A DNA stretch of 64,000 bases from Curvibacter sp. PAE-UM (GCF_001432305.1 NZ_KQ483358.1:1248881-1312880); one strand, 5' to 3'. Shown: positions 48,256 through 56,380, numbered from the stretch's first letter. The notes: generated by a model not told the origin, from the sequence alone. Numbers and translations: made by a program.

Positions 48256-48288
48256 AATGGAGAAGGGTAAGACCCTTCTCCATTTTTT
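48256..48288 (+). terminator. intrinsic terminator between soxZ and soxA
   Basis: AATGGAGAAGGGT and ACCCTTCTCCATT form a perfect 13-bp stem around AAG, followed by a T-run. It would end a soxYZ message and leave soxAX to a separate promoter or to read-through. Confidence 0.88.
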
Positions 48289-48318
48289 GCTTTCACAACA
48301 ACCGACGAGGTGACGAAC

Positions 48319-49113
48319 ATGAAACGTTGGACCCTGGCGCTTGCCGCCACCCTGATCGGCGGGGCTGCGCTGGCGCAGAAATCCGCCAGTGACGGCATCG
48401 CCGAATACCGCGCGATGCTGGCCGACGGCAACCCGGCCGAGTTGTTCGAAGCCAAGGGGGAAGACCTGTGGAAGCAGAAGCGTGGGCCGAAGAACGTCTC
48501 GCTGGAAAAATGTGATCTGGGCAAGGGCCCGGGCGTGGTCAAGGGGGCTTTTGTCGAGCTGCCGCGCCACTTTGCTGACACCAACAAGGTGCAGGACCTG
48601 GAGTCCCGCCTGGTGAGCTGCATGGAAACCCTGCAGGGCTTCAACGGCGCGGAGATCGCCAAGACGGCCTTCGGGCGCGGCGAGCAGGCCAACGTGACGG
48701 CGCTGGCGACCTGGATCGCTGCCGAATCGCGTGGTATGAAGTTCAACCTGCCCAACAGCCACCAGCAGGAAAAGGTCATGTACGAAGTGGGCAAGCGCCT
48801 GTTCTTCATGCGCAGCGGCACGCACGACTTCTCCTGCGCCTCCTGCCACGGCGAAGACGGCAAGCGCATCCGCCTGCAGGACCTGCCCAACCTGACCAAG
48901 AACCCGGGCGACGGCATCGGTTTTGCTGCCTGGCCGGCCTACCGCGTCTCCAATGGCCAGATGTGGAGCATGCAGCTGCGCCTGAACGACTGCTACCGCC
49001 AGCAGCGTTTCCCCTACCCGCTGTTTGGCAGCGACGCCACCGTCGCCCTGGGCGCCTACATGGGTGTCAATGCCAAGGGGGCCGAGAACATTGCCCCGGC
49101 CATCAAGCGCTAA
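48319..49113 (+). CDS. soxA: SoxA, monohaem thiosulfate-binding cytochrome
   Basis: 264 residues with a signal peptide (cleavage near ALAQKS). One haem site CASCH is in DFSCASCHGEDGKRI. The first pair of cysteines (EKCDLG and LVSCMET) is not a haem motif and probably forms a disulfide, so this is the monohaem SoxA class. The haem ligand / nucleophilic Cys is in RLNDCYRQQRF near the C-terminus. A GTG start 9 bases upstream is possible. It pairs with SoxX, encoded 15 bp downstream. Confidence 0.95.
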   Translation: MKRWTLALAATLIGGAALAQKSASDGIAEYRAMLADGNPAELFEAKGEDLWKQKRGPKNVSLEKCDLGKGPGVVKGAFVELPRHFADTNKVQDLESRLVSCMETLQGFNGAEIAKTAFGRGEQANVTALATWIAAESRGMKFNLPNSHQQEKVMYEVGKRLFFMRSGTHDFSCASCHGEDGKRIRLQDLPNLTKNPGDGIGFAAWPAYRVSNGQMWSMQLRLNDCYRQQRFPYPLFGSDATVALGAYMGVNAKGAENIAPAIKR

Positions 49114-49128
49114 GAGGAGACCGATACC

Positions 49129-49785
49129 ATGAAGAAACAGACCCAACTCCTCATCGCTGCCGGCGTGGCTGCTGTCGTGCTGGTGGCTGGCTGCTCCAGC
49201 ATGCCCAGCAGCGCCGAACTCGACAAGCTGAGCCAGGACATCGCCAAGGCGTCCTTCCGCGACCAGGGCCAGGCCAAGGTCGACCGCCTGGTGCTGGACG
49301 ACGCCAACCTCGAATGCATGAAGGCCGACGTGGCGGGCCAGCCCATCGAAGAGAAGACGGCCAAGGCCATCGAGGCGGCCAACTTCGCCAGCATCAAGTG
49401 GCCCGCGGGCGGCCAGTACATCGGTGACTGGAAAGAGGGCGAGAAGATCGCCCAGAGCGGCCGTGGCATGACCTGGAGTGATGCGGCCGGCAGCGAGAAC
49501 GGCGGCAACTGCTACAACTGCCACCAGATCAGCAAGGCCGAGATCTCCTTCGGCACGCTGGGCCCGAGCCTGTACAACTACGGCAAGATGCGTGGCGTGA
49601 AGGATCTGTATGCGCCCGAGTCGGCGGCCATCATCCAGTACACCTGGGGCAAGATCTGGAACGCACGTGCCTACAACGCCTGCTCGCAGATGCCGCGCGC
49701 CGGCCACAAGGGCATCCTCACCGAACAGCAGGTCAGGCACATCATGGCCCTGCTGCTCGACCCCAAGTCGCCCGTCAACCAGTAA
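49129..49785 (+). CDS. soxX: SoxX, monohaem cytochrome partner of SoxA, lipoprotein-like N-terminus
   Basis: 218 residues. The signal ends VLVAGC, a lipobox with Cys22, where most SoxX proteins have an ordinary Sec signal. The haem site is CYNCH in NGGNCYNCHQI, and the axial Met is in ACSQMPRAGH. The protein is longer than the simplest SoxX because of an N-terminal extension of about 70 residues. Together with SoxA it joins thiosulfate to SoxY. A terminator follows it. Confidence 0.93.
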   Translation: MKKQTQLLIAAGVAAVVLVAGCSSMPSSAELDKLSQDIAKASFRDQGQAKVDRLVLDDANLECMKADVAGQPIEEKTAKAIEAANFASIKWPAGGQYIGDWKEGEKIAQSGRGMTWSDAAGSENGGNCYNCHQISKAEISFGTLGPSLYNYGKMRGVKDLYAPESAAIIQYTWGKIWNARAYNACSQMPRAGHKGILTEQQVRHIMALLLDPKSPVNQ

Positions 49786-49799
49786 TTCCTCTACCATCG

Positions 49800-49828
49800 G
49801 CCCGGGGTGCGTCCCCGGGCTCTTTTTT
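49800..49828 (+). terminator. intrinsic terminator between soxX and soxB
   Basis: GCCCGGGG and CCCCGGGC form an 8-bp stem around TGCGT, followed by TCTTTTTT. It lies 15 bp after the soxX stop and 27 bp before soxB, so soxB expression needs read-through or a nearby promoter. Confidence 0.88.
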
Positions 49829-49855
49829 CCTCTAAACATCAGTGGATGCGAAAAC

Positions 49856-51592
49856 ATGAATCTTTCAAAACGTGAATTCATGCAGGTGCTCGGCGCGGGC
49901 ACCATGGCTGGTTTGGGCATGGGCACCTACGCAGAGGCCGACGCGGCCACGGCGGCCCAGGGCCTGTACGACATTCCCAAGTTCGGCAATGTGTCCTTCC
50001 TGCACATGACCGACTGCCACGCGCAGCTCAAGCCCATCTACTTCCGTGAGCCCAACGTGAATCTGGGTATCGGCAGCATGAAGGGCAATCTGCCGCACCT
50101 GGTGGGCGAGCATCTGCTCAAGGTGGCCAAGGTGCGCCCCGGCACGGCCGAAGCGCATGCCCTGACCTACCTCGACTTCGAGAAGGCCGCCAAGCGCTAC
50201 GGCAAGGTGGGCGGTTTCGCGCACCTGGCCACCCTGGTCAAACGCATGAAGGCCAGCCGTCCCGGCGCGCTGCTGCTCGACGGCGGCGACACCTGGCAGG
50301 GTTCGGCCACCTCGCTGTGGACCAACGCCCAGGACATGGTCGACGCCTGCAAGCTGCTGGGCGTGGACGTGATGACCGGCCACTGGGAGTTCACCTACGG
50401 CATGGAGCGCGTCAAGGAGATCGTCGAGAAGGACTTCGCCGGCAAGATCGACTTCGTGGCACAGAACGTCAAGACCAACGACTTCGGCGACCAGGTTTTC
50501 AAGCCCTACGTGATCCGCGAGATCAATGGCGTGCCCTGCGCCATCATCGGCCAGGCCTTCCCCTACACCCCCATCGCCAACCCGCGCTACATGGTGGCTG
50601 ACTGGGCCTTCGGCATCCAGGACGAGAACATGCAGGCCATGGTCAACGAGGCGCGCGGCAAGGGCGCCCAGGTCGTGGTGGTGATCTCGCACAACGGCAT
50701 GGACGTGGACCTGAAGATGGCCAGCCGGGTCTCCGGCATCGACGCCATCATGGGCGGCCACACCCACGACGGCATGCCCGTGGCCAGCATCGTGAGCAAC
50801 AAGGGCGGCAAGACCATCGTCACCAACGCCGGCTCCAACAGCAAGTTCCTGGGCGTGCTGGACTTCGAGGTCAAGGACAAGAAGGTCACCGACTTCCGCT
50901 ACAAGCTGCTGCCGGTTTTCTCCAACATGCTGCCGGCCGACAGGGAAATGGACGCGCTGATCAACAAGATCCGTTCGCCCTATGAAAGCAAGCTCAATGA
51001 AGTGCTGGGCGTGACCGAGGGCACGCTGTACCGCCGCGGCAACTTCAACGGCACCGGCGACCAGCTGCTGCTCGACGCATTGCTGGACGTGCAGGGCGCC
51101 GACATCGCCTTCTCGCCGGGCTTCCGCTGGGGCACCAGCCTGCTGCCGGGCCAGGCCCTCACGCGCGAGTGGCTGATGGACATGACCGCCACCACCTACT
51201 CCTACGCCACCGTCAGCCAGATGAGTGGCGCCACCATCAAGACCGTGCTGGAAGACGTCTGCGACAACCTGTTCAACCCCGATCCCTACTACCAGCAGGG
51301 CGGCGACATGGTGCGCGTGGGCGGCTTGAGCTACAGCTGCAATCCGCTGGAAAGCATGGGCAAGCGCATCTACGACATGCGCCTGAACGGCAAGCTGATC
51401 GAAGCCGACAAGAGCTACAAGGTGGCCGGCTGGGCCCCGGTGGCCGAGGAGGCCAGGAACGCCGGCAACAAGCAGGTCTGGGACGTGGTCGAGACCTGGC
51501 TCAAGGCGCGCGGCGGCAAGATCAGCGCCCGCAAACTCAACATGCCCAAGGTCGATGGCGTGCTGCCCAACCCGGGGTACGCCGCGCTGTAA
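49856..51592 (+). CDS. soxB: SoxB, sulfate thiohydrolase
   Basis: 578 residues. Releases sulfate from SoxY-bound intermediates in the periplasm, with a dinuclear manganese site. The calcineurin-like domain shows HMTDCHAQLKP, DGGDTWQGSATS and MGGHTHDGMP. The C-terminal 5'-nucleotidase domain has RGGNFNGTGDQLLLD-like segments. The Tat-type signal reads SKREFMQ, with Lys-Arg in place of Arg-Arg. The frame opens upstream, but the ATG at 49856 begins the signal. Confidence 0.95.
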   Translation: MNLSKREFMQVLGAGTMAGLGMGTYAEADAATAAQGLYDIPKFGNVSFLHMTDCHAQLKPIYFREPNVNLGIGSMKGNLPHLVGEHLLKVAKVRPGTAEAHALTYLDFEKAAKRYGKVGGFAHLATLVKRMKASRPGALLLDGGDTWQGSATSLWTNAQDMVDACKLLGVDVMTGHWEFTYGMERVKEIVEKDFAGKIDFVAQNVKTNDFGDQVFKPYVIREINGVPCAIIGQAFPYTPIANPRYMVADWAFGIQDENMQAMVNEARGKGAQVVVVISHNGMDVDLKMASRVSGIDAIMGGHTHDGMPVASIVSNKGGKTIVTNAGSNSKFLGVLDFEVKDKKVTDFRYKLLPVFSNMLPADREMDALINKIRSPYESKLNEVLGVTEGTLYRRGNFNGTGDQLLLDALLDVQGADIAFSPGFRWGTSLLPGQALTREWLMDMTATTYSYATVSQMSGATIKTVLEDVCDNLFNPDPYYQQGGDMVRVGGLSYSCNPLESMGKRIYDMRLNGKLIEADKSYKVAGWAPVAEEARNAGNKQVWDVVETWLKARGGKISARKLNMPKVDGVLPNPGYAAL

Positions 51593-51610
51593 GGCCTGGT
51601 ATCCCAATGA

Positions 51611-51640
51611 AAAACGGGCCCCGTCGGGCCCGTTTTTTTA
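51611..51640. terminator. bidirectional terminator between soxB and dsrE-like gene
   Basis: AAAACGGGCCC and GGGCCCGTTTT form an 11-bp stem around CGTC, with T-runs on both strands. It separates the convergent soxB and DsrE-like genes. Confidence 0.9.
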
Positions 51641-51651
51641 TGCGCAGGACG

Positions 51652-52188
51652 TCAGCGGATCTGCTCGATCGAAATTTTCTTGTCCAACACGACAGCCGGG
51701 ATCAGCGCATAACCCTGGTTCTGCCAGTGCATCAGCTCGGTGATGGCCGAGGGCGTGACCTCCACGAAGTCCTGCATGTCGGCGGCGCTGTAGCCGTAGT
51801 CCTGCAGGGCCAGGCCGCAGACCTTGAACTTCACGCCCATGTCCGCGTAGTAGCGCATGCGCTGCAGCACTTCCTGGTAACGCTCCTGGTTCTTCCTGGC
51901 CAACGTCACGATCTCGGTGCCGTGCATGAGCACGATGATGCTCATGTCTTCGGGGAACATGCTGTAGGGCGCCTCGGTCAGCGGGTTGACCAGGCTGCGT
52001 ACCCAGTACAGAGCCGCCCCCAGCTTGGCCGGGTCGTCGAGAAAGATGTCGACCAGGGCCTTGGGGTTCTTGTAAGGGGTCTGCACCACCTTGGCCTGGG
52101 CCTGGGCCGGGACCGTGTGAAAGACGGTGGCGAGCAAGACCGCGCAACACAACGCGAGCAGGCTGCCGTGGAGTCGGGATGGGGTCAT
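51652..52188 (-). CDS. exported DsrE/DsrF-like protein
   Basis: 178 residues with a signal peptide (cleavage near AQAQAK), so it works in the periplasm. The core has the DsrE-like fold, with segments IIVLMHGTEIVTLARKN and ALIPAVVL. One conserved-looking Cys lies in FKVCGLALQDYGYS. DsrE-type proteins in the cytoplasm carry sulfur; this exported form beside sox genes may relay sulfur or oppose it, but that is inference. It is convergent with soxB. Confidence 0.8.
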   Translation of the reverse strand: MTPSRLHGSLLALCCAVLLATVFHTVPAQAQAKVVQTPYKNPKALVDIFLDDPAKLGAALYWVRSLVNPLTEAPYSMFPEDMSIIVLMHGTEIVTLARKNQERYQEVLQRMRYYADMGVKFKVCGLALQDYGYSAADMQDFVEVTPSAITELMHWQNQGYALIPAVVLDKKISIEQIR

Positions 52189-52302
52189 GAGTCGCTCCTG
52201 GGCGCAGGTGGCACGCAGCCGAAGGGAACTAGGGTGTGCCAATGCCGTCGTTTTGTGTGCGCCATGTTTGACATTGTGCGCAATATTACGTAACTTGGGC
52301 GC

Positions 52303-52917
52303 ATGTCATATCGCATCCGCAGCAGGTCTTCTGGATGCAGCAAGCATTTGATGCTTGCCGGCGTGCTTGCGCTGACGCTGCTGACCAGCGGGTGCGCATC
52401 ACTGCTACCCGAGTCTCACACCAACACGACGTCGTTTCAGAGTTTCGACGAAGCCCGGGCCGCCGTTGAAGCCCTGGTGCCGATGAAGTCGGACCGGCAG
52501 GCGCTGGAGAAAAACGGTTTCAATCCGGCGAAGCATCCGAACACCACCCTCCTGACCCATGCGGACGTGGCGCGCCGTTTCCTGCCCAGCGCATTGCTCA
52601 GGCGCGAAGATCTGGATCCCGGCATCTGGATTTGTCTTGAGGCGCGCGACGCCTGCCGCGGGCTGGAGATCGTCGGGGTCAAGATCGACAAGGTCCGCAA
52701 GGGAAATTTCTTCTCGGACTTCTTCAACTTCGAGCGCCGCAGCCATACCAGCGGGTGGCGCTTCAACGCGGTGGTCCTGCTGGTCAATGATCTGGTCGTG
52801 TACCGCTCATGGGGCGGGCAGCCCGAGATCAACGAACTGGAAAACACACGCAACCCGCTGGGGCCCTTCCAGGATATCGGACCGCCGACCGCGAACAGTG
52901 CGGTACCGATCAAGTAG
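52303..52917 (+). CDS. hypothetical lipoprotein
   Basis: 204 residues with a lipoprotein signal ending LLTSGC (Cys31); the n-region of 17 residues is basic, and an ATG at 52351 would begin just before the hydrophobic core. The mature part is charged and globular (FLPSALLRREDLDPGIWICLEARDACRGLEIVG) with no motif I know. It is a single gene followed by tRNA-Arg on the opposite strand. No function proposed. Confidence 0.75.
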   Translation: MSYRIRSRSSGCSKHLMLAGVLALTLLTSGCASLLPESHTNTTSFQSFDEARAAVEALVPMKSDRQALEKNGFNPAKHPNTTLLTHADVARRFLPSALLRREDLDPGIWICLEARDACRGLEIVGVKIDKVRKGNFFSDFFNFERRSHTSGWRFNAVVLLVNDLVVYRSWGGQPEINELENTRNPLGPFQDIGPPTANSAVPIK

Positions 52918-52922
52918 GGATC

Positions 52923-52997
52923 TGGTGCCCCCGACAGGAATCGAACCTGTATCTGCCCCTTAGGAGGGGGCCGTTCTATCCATTGAACTACGGTGGC
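52923..52997 (-). tRNA. tRNA-Arg (CCU anticodon)
   Basis: The minus strand folds as a tRNA: anticodon stem GCCCC/GGGGC with loop CUCCUAA (anticodon CCU, Arg AGG codon), T-arm ACAGG-UUCGAUU-CCUGU, and encoded CCA at the 3' end. The acceptor 5' strand is GCCACCG and the 3' strand CGGGGGC, so pair 4-69 is an A/G mismatch where C/G is expected. The 5' end is part of a long hairpin with the flanking DNA. Confidence 0.92.
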
Positions 52998-53041
52998 CGA
53001 CCAGAGCGCCATTGTAAATGGCGCTCTGGTCAGCCACCGTA
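52989..53041. repeat. 25-bp near-perfect hairpin containing the tRNA-Arg 5' end
   Basis: Left arm 52989-53013 and right arm 53017-53041 complement each other at 24 of 25 positions around GTA. The left arm includes the first nine bases of the tRNA gene, so its 5' acceptor strand is duplicated inversely in the flank. It would form in the tRNA precursor's 5' leader. Confidence 0.85.
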
Positions 53042-53201
53042 CGGTTGCATGTGGGCACCTCCCTCCCGGCCTCCCTCCGCCCGCGGAAGGAGGAGAGGGT
53101 TCAACCGCGCGCGGCGCGGCCGGCAACGGAGGCTGTCATTCTGGCGTTAGCCCTCATATGGACAGGTTTAGACTCGCGAAAAACATGCTCTGGGAGGACT
53201 C

Positions 53202-53960
53202 ATGAAAGCGATTCACCGGATTGCGTTTGGTTTCGTGATGGTGGGGCTTGCTCTGCGGGTACATGCCGATCCGGAAGCAGGGAGAGCGCCACAGATTCAA
53301 TCTTTTCGTATCACGAGCAAGGCGGGCAAGCAGAGCATGACCGTGATACGAGACAAGGCGCGCGCGGCCGAGTTGGGCCTGGAGGGATATGGGAAGCCCT
53401 GTGTCAACAACGTCGCGAGTCCGCGCTGGACGGCATCCATGGGCAGCGAAATACTGGCCGTCTTTGACTGCCCTGCCGCCAATGATGGTGGGGCGGATTC
53501 CATCATCGCGAGGTTTGAGAAAGGGGATGCCGAGGCTCCGACCTGCTTTGGCCGGATCAGCCTGATGCGGGATTCCAGCTCTTACTACTATGGGCAGATT
53601 CGCTCGATTCAGGCTAGGTCGCTACCCGATCGCAGTTTCATGCTGGCAATCAGCATGTCTGGTGGCGACGCCGGCGCCAATTGGGAGAGTCACGCTTTCG
53701 TTCATATCGATCAATCATGTCGTCCGACGTTGCTAGCCCAGTACCGGGCCGGCATGGCTCACCACGAAACCGAAGATGACGTTTGCAGTGGAACGCACCT
53801 CAAGTACCAGTTCATCTCTGATTCGGTGGTGTCGCTGAATCGTTTCAGGGTGACCCGGTGCAAAGGGCTGGATCCGGTGCTCGATGGGCGTGAGTCGACA
53901 CAGCAGCTGGATTTGCAGGAACTGTTGCGCAACCCTAAATTACGCATCGCCAAGCCCTGA
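53202..53960 (+). CDS. hypothetical exported protein
   Basis: 252 residues with a signal peptide (cleavage near RVHADP) and five or more cysteines spread over the mature part (GKPCVNN, VFDCPAA, TCFGRI, QSCRPT, DVCSGT, TRCKG), which suggests disulfides in the periplasm. No family recognised. Base composition looks lower in GC than the neighbours, with rarer codons (AGG, CGA), consistent with transfer. The upstream region has CTCATATGGAC and a ribosome site GGGAGGA. It is convergent with the VWA gene. Confidence 0.65.
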   Translation: MKAIHRIAFGFVMVGLALRVHADPEAGRAPQIQSFRITSKAGKQSMTVIRDKARAAELGLEGYGKPCVNNVASPRWTASMGSEILAVFDCPAANDGGADSIIARFEKGDAEAPTCFGRISLMRDSSSYYYGQIRSIQARSLPDRSFMLAISMSGGDAGANWESHAFVHIDQSCRPTLLAQYRAGMAHHETEDDVCSGTHLKYQFISDSVVSLNRFRVTRCKGLDPVLDGRESTQQLDLQELLRNPKLRIAKP

Positions 53961-53989
53961 GGCATCGGTGGCCCGAGGAACCTTGGCCG

Positions 53990-55201
53990 CTATTTCGTCA
54001 GCAGCCGCATGGCTTCCTCGATGCCCTTGATGGTCAGCGGGTACATGCGGTTGCTTACCAGCTGCTGCATGATGCTGATGCTCTGGCGGTACTGCCAGAC
54101 GCCCTGAGGCTCGGGGTTGATCCAGACGAACTTGGGGAAGGCGTGGGTCAGGCGCTGCAGCCATTCGGCGCCGGCTTCCTCGTTGTTGTATTCCACGCTG
54201 CCGCCGGGTTGCAGGATCTCGTAGGGGCTCATGGTGGCGTCGCCCACGAAGATCAGCTTGTAGTCCTTGTTGTACTTGCGGATGATGTCCCAGGTCGGGA
54301 ACTTCTCGCTGTAGCGCCGGCGGTTGTTCTTCCACATGAAGTCGTAGACGCAGTTGTGGAAGTAATAGAACTCCAGGTGCTTGAACTCGGTCTTGGTGGC
54401 GCTGAACAGCTCTTCCACGCGCGCGATGTGCTCGTCCATGGTGCCGCCCACGTCCATCAGCAGCAGCACCTTCACGTTGTTGTGCCGCTCGGGCACCATC
54501 TTGATGTCCAGGTAACCGGCGTTCTCGGCGGTGGCGCGTATGGTGTCGGGCAGGTCCAGTTCCAGCTCGTGGCCCTCGCGCGCAAAACGGCGCAGGCGGC
54601 GCAGCGCGACCTTGATGTTGCGCGTGCCCAGTTCCTGCGTGTCGTCGTAGTCCTTGTAGGCGCGCTGGTCCCAGACTTTCACCGCGCTCTTGTTGCGGCT
54701 CTTGTCCTGGCCTATGCGTATGCCCTGGGGGTTGTAGCCATTGGCGCCGAAGGGGCTGGTGCCACCCGTGCCGATCCACTTGCTGCCGCCCTCGTGGCGC
54801 TCCTTCTGCTCCTCGAAGCGCTTCTTGAGCGTCTCCATCAGCTCGTCCCAGCCCAGCTTCTCGATCGCGGCCTTTTCCTCGGGGCTGAGGTTGAGCTCCA
54901 GGTTCTTGCGCAGCCACTCGAGCGGGACGTCCTTGGTGAAGTCGGTCAGCATCTCCACGCCCTTGAAGTAGGCGGCGAAGGCGCGGTCGAACTTGTCGTA
55001 GTGTTTCTCGTCCTTGACCAGCGTGGTGCGGCTCAGGTAGTAGAAGTCGTCCATCGAATAGCCGCTGGTGGCTGCGTCGTCATCGGCCACCGCCTTGGGG
55101 CCGACCACGCCCGCCTGAAGCGCCTCCAGCAGGGTCAGGTACTCCTTGACCGAGACCGGCAGCTTGGCGGCGCGCAGGGTGTAGAAGAAGTCGATCAGCA
55201 T
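53990..55201 (-). CDS. VWA-domain protein paired with a MoxR ATPase (CoxE-like)
   Basis: 403 residues. The C-terminal VWA domain has a modified metal-ion site: LLLMDVGGTMDEH has D-x-G-x-T in place of the common D-x-S-x-S. The N-terminal part is charged and helical (LNLSPEEKAAIEKLGWDELMETLKKRFEEQKE). MoxR/VWA pairs act as chaperones in metal-enzyme maturation, for example CoxD/CoxE. The partner ATPase is 1.2 kb upstream, with a membrane protein gene, a GNAT gene and a MITE-like element between them. Confidence 0.87.
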   Translation of the reverse strand: MLIDFFYTLRAAKLPVSVKEYLTLLEALQAGVVGPKAVADDDAATSGYSMDDFYYLSRTTLVKDEKHYDKFDRAFAAYFKGVEMLTDFTKDVPLEWLRKNLELNLSPEEKAAIEKLGWDELMETLKKRFEEQKERHEGGSKWIGTGGTSPFGANGYNPQGIRIGQDKSRNKSAVKVWDQRAYKDYDDTQELGTRNIKVALRRLRRFAREGHELELDLPDTIRATAENAGYLDIKMVPERHNNVKVLLLMDVGGTMDEHIARVEELFSATKTEFKHLEFYYFHNCVYDFMWKNNRRRYSEKFPTWDIIRKYNKDYKLIFVGDATMSPYEILQPGGSVEYNNEEAGAEWLQRLTHAFPKFVWINPEPQGVWQYRQSISIMQQLVSNRMYPLTIKGIEEAMRLLTK

Positions 55202-55212
55202 GGGGTTCTCCA

Positions 55213-55478
55213 GGGCCGGTTCACACCGATTTCACAAGTGCGAACGTGCTTAAAACCGCGCCAATCTAGGCGCGCGACGACGCCCAGGCTGGCCGCCTGG
55301 GCGAGGAGTGCAACAACGAGTGGCGCGGTTTTAAGCACGTTCCCTTCGGGTTGCGGCCAAAAAAGCCATGCGGGGTGTTGCGCGGACTTGCCGGAGATTA
55401 CTCCGGCGGCGTCCACGCGCCTACCGCATGACATTTTTGATCCGCAACGCATCTTGAGAAATCGGTGTGAACAGGCCC
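55213..55478. mobile_element. 266-bp MITE-like element with terminal and nested inverted repeats
   Basis: The ends are 21-bp terminal inverted repeats that match at 20 of 21 positions and share the core TTCACACCGATTTC (left about 55220-55233, complement at 55458-55471). Inside is a perfect 22-bp inverted repeat (55242-55263 with 55321-55342) and a smaller hairpin around 55281-55303. There is no gene of useful length inside. The left end is 12 bp from the VWA start codon, and the right end touches the GNAT stop codon. No clear target duplication was found. Confidence 0.75.
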
Positions 55479-56072
55479 TCAGCGCGGCTTGTCCAGCAGG
55501 TAGAGCAGCTGGGCCCGGACTTCGGGCCACTCGCCGCTACGCAGGCTGTACATCACGGTGTCGCGGATGGTGCCGTCGCGTCGCAGGGCGTGGCCGCGGA
55601 TCACGCCGTCTCTTTTTGCGCCCAGGCGCTCGATGGCGGCCTGTGAGGCGAAGTTGAAGTTGTCGGTGCGCCAGCCCACGACGTGGCAGCCCAGGGTCTC
55701 GAAGGCGTGCGTGAGCATGAGCAGCTTGCAGGTGGTGTTGACGTGGGTGCGTTGCACGCTTTTCGCGTACCAGGTGTAGCCGATCTCTACGCGTTTCACG
55801 GCCGGCAGGATGTCGTGGTAGCTGGTGCAACCCAGCACGCGGCCGCTGAGTTCGTCGAGCACGGCAAAGGCGAAGCGGCTGCCCTCCGCGCGCATAGTCA
55901 GCGCGGTCTCGATGTAGCCGCGGGTTTCCTCGGGCCGGGGCACACCGGTCACGCGCAGGTTCCAGAGTTCGCCGTCTGCTGCTGCGGCACGCAGTCCGGC
56001 CTCGTGGTCCAGGCCCAGCGGCACCAGCTGCACGCCACGTTGCGCCAGGGTGACGGGCTCGACGAAAGGCAT
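55479..56072 (-). CDS. GNAT-family N-acetyltransferase
   Basis: 197 residues of the RimJ/RimL-like branch (GCTSYHDILPAVKRVEIGYTWYAKSVQRTHVN), a type that acetylates ribosomal or small-molecule amines. The acetyl-CoA site region is VGWRTDNFNFASQAAIERLGAKRDG. The start at 56072 gives the normal length. It is on the same strand as moxR and the VWA gene and sits between them. Its stop codon touches the MITE-like element. Confidence 0.88.
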   Translation of the reverse strand: MPFVEPVTLAQRGVQLVPLGLDHEAGLRAAAADGELWNLRVTGVPRPEETRGYIETALTMRAEGSRFAFAVLDELSGRVLGCTSYHDILPAVKRVEIGYTWYAKSVQRTHVNTTCKLLMLTHAFETLGCHVVGWRTDNFNFASQAAIERLGAKRDGVIRGHALRRDGTIRDTVMYSLRSGEWPEVRAQLLYLLDKPR

Positions 56073-56081
56073 ATCAGTCGC

Positions 56082-56157
56082 CGCCGGGCCGCCCCAAGGC
56101 GACGATGGCCCCCTCGGGGGGCAGCGCAGTACACGAAGTGACAAGCGTGGGGGTCAT
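56082..56157. repeat. dispersed palindromic intergenic repeat (Comamonadaceae type)
   Basis: A C/G-rich block that includes CGGGCCGCCCC, GGCCCCCTCGGGGGGC (a small perfect hairpin) and GTGGGGGTC. I recall nearly the same block between many genes of Comamonadaceae genomes; this is from memory. It lies between the GNAT gene and the small membrane protein gene. Confidence 0.6.
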
Positions 56158-56158
56158 C

Positions 56159-56380
56159 TCAGGCCTCGCGGTCCTTGCGGCTGCGCAACCAGCGGCGCGC
56201 CCCTTGCAGGCCGAGGCCGCCGCCCAGGCCCACCAGCACGATGGCGCCGATGCTGGCGTTGTCGTAACCCTCGGAAAAAATGTTCCAGCCCAGCAGATGG
56301 CCGATCCAGTAGCCGGCCAGGGCACCGCCGACGAAACCGATGGCGTCGGACAGGCCTTCAAGGAGTAGCTTGTTCGTCAT
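56159..56380 (-). CDS. small membrane protein
   Basis: 73 residues with two hydrophobic segments (DAIGFVGGALAGYWIGHLLG and SIGAIVLVGLGGGLGLQGA) and a strongly basic C-terminus (RRWLRSRKDREA). It starts 8 bp after the moxR stop on the same strand, so it may be co-transcribed. No named family recognised. It resembles small inner-membrane proteins of unknown role, and the Gly-rich segments suggest packed helices. Confidence 0.65.
   Translation of the reverse strand: MTNKLLLEGLSDAIGFVGGALAGYWIGHLLGWNIFSEGYDNASIGAIVLVGLGGGLGLQGARRWLRSRKDREA

Noticed and set aside
55213-55478. A complete insertion sequence
   Set aside because: No transposase frame fits in 266 bp; only the MITE-like structure remains.
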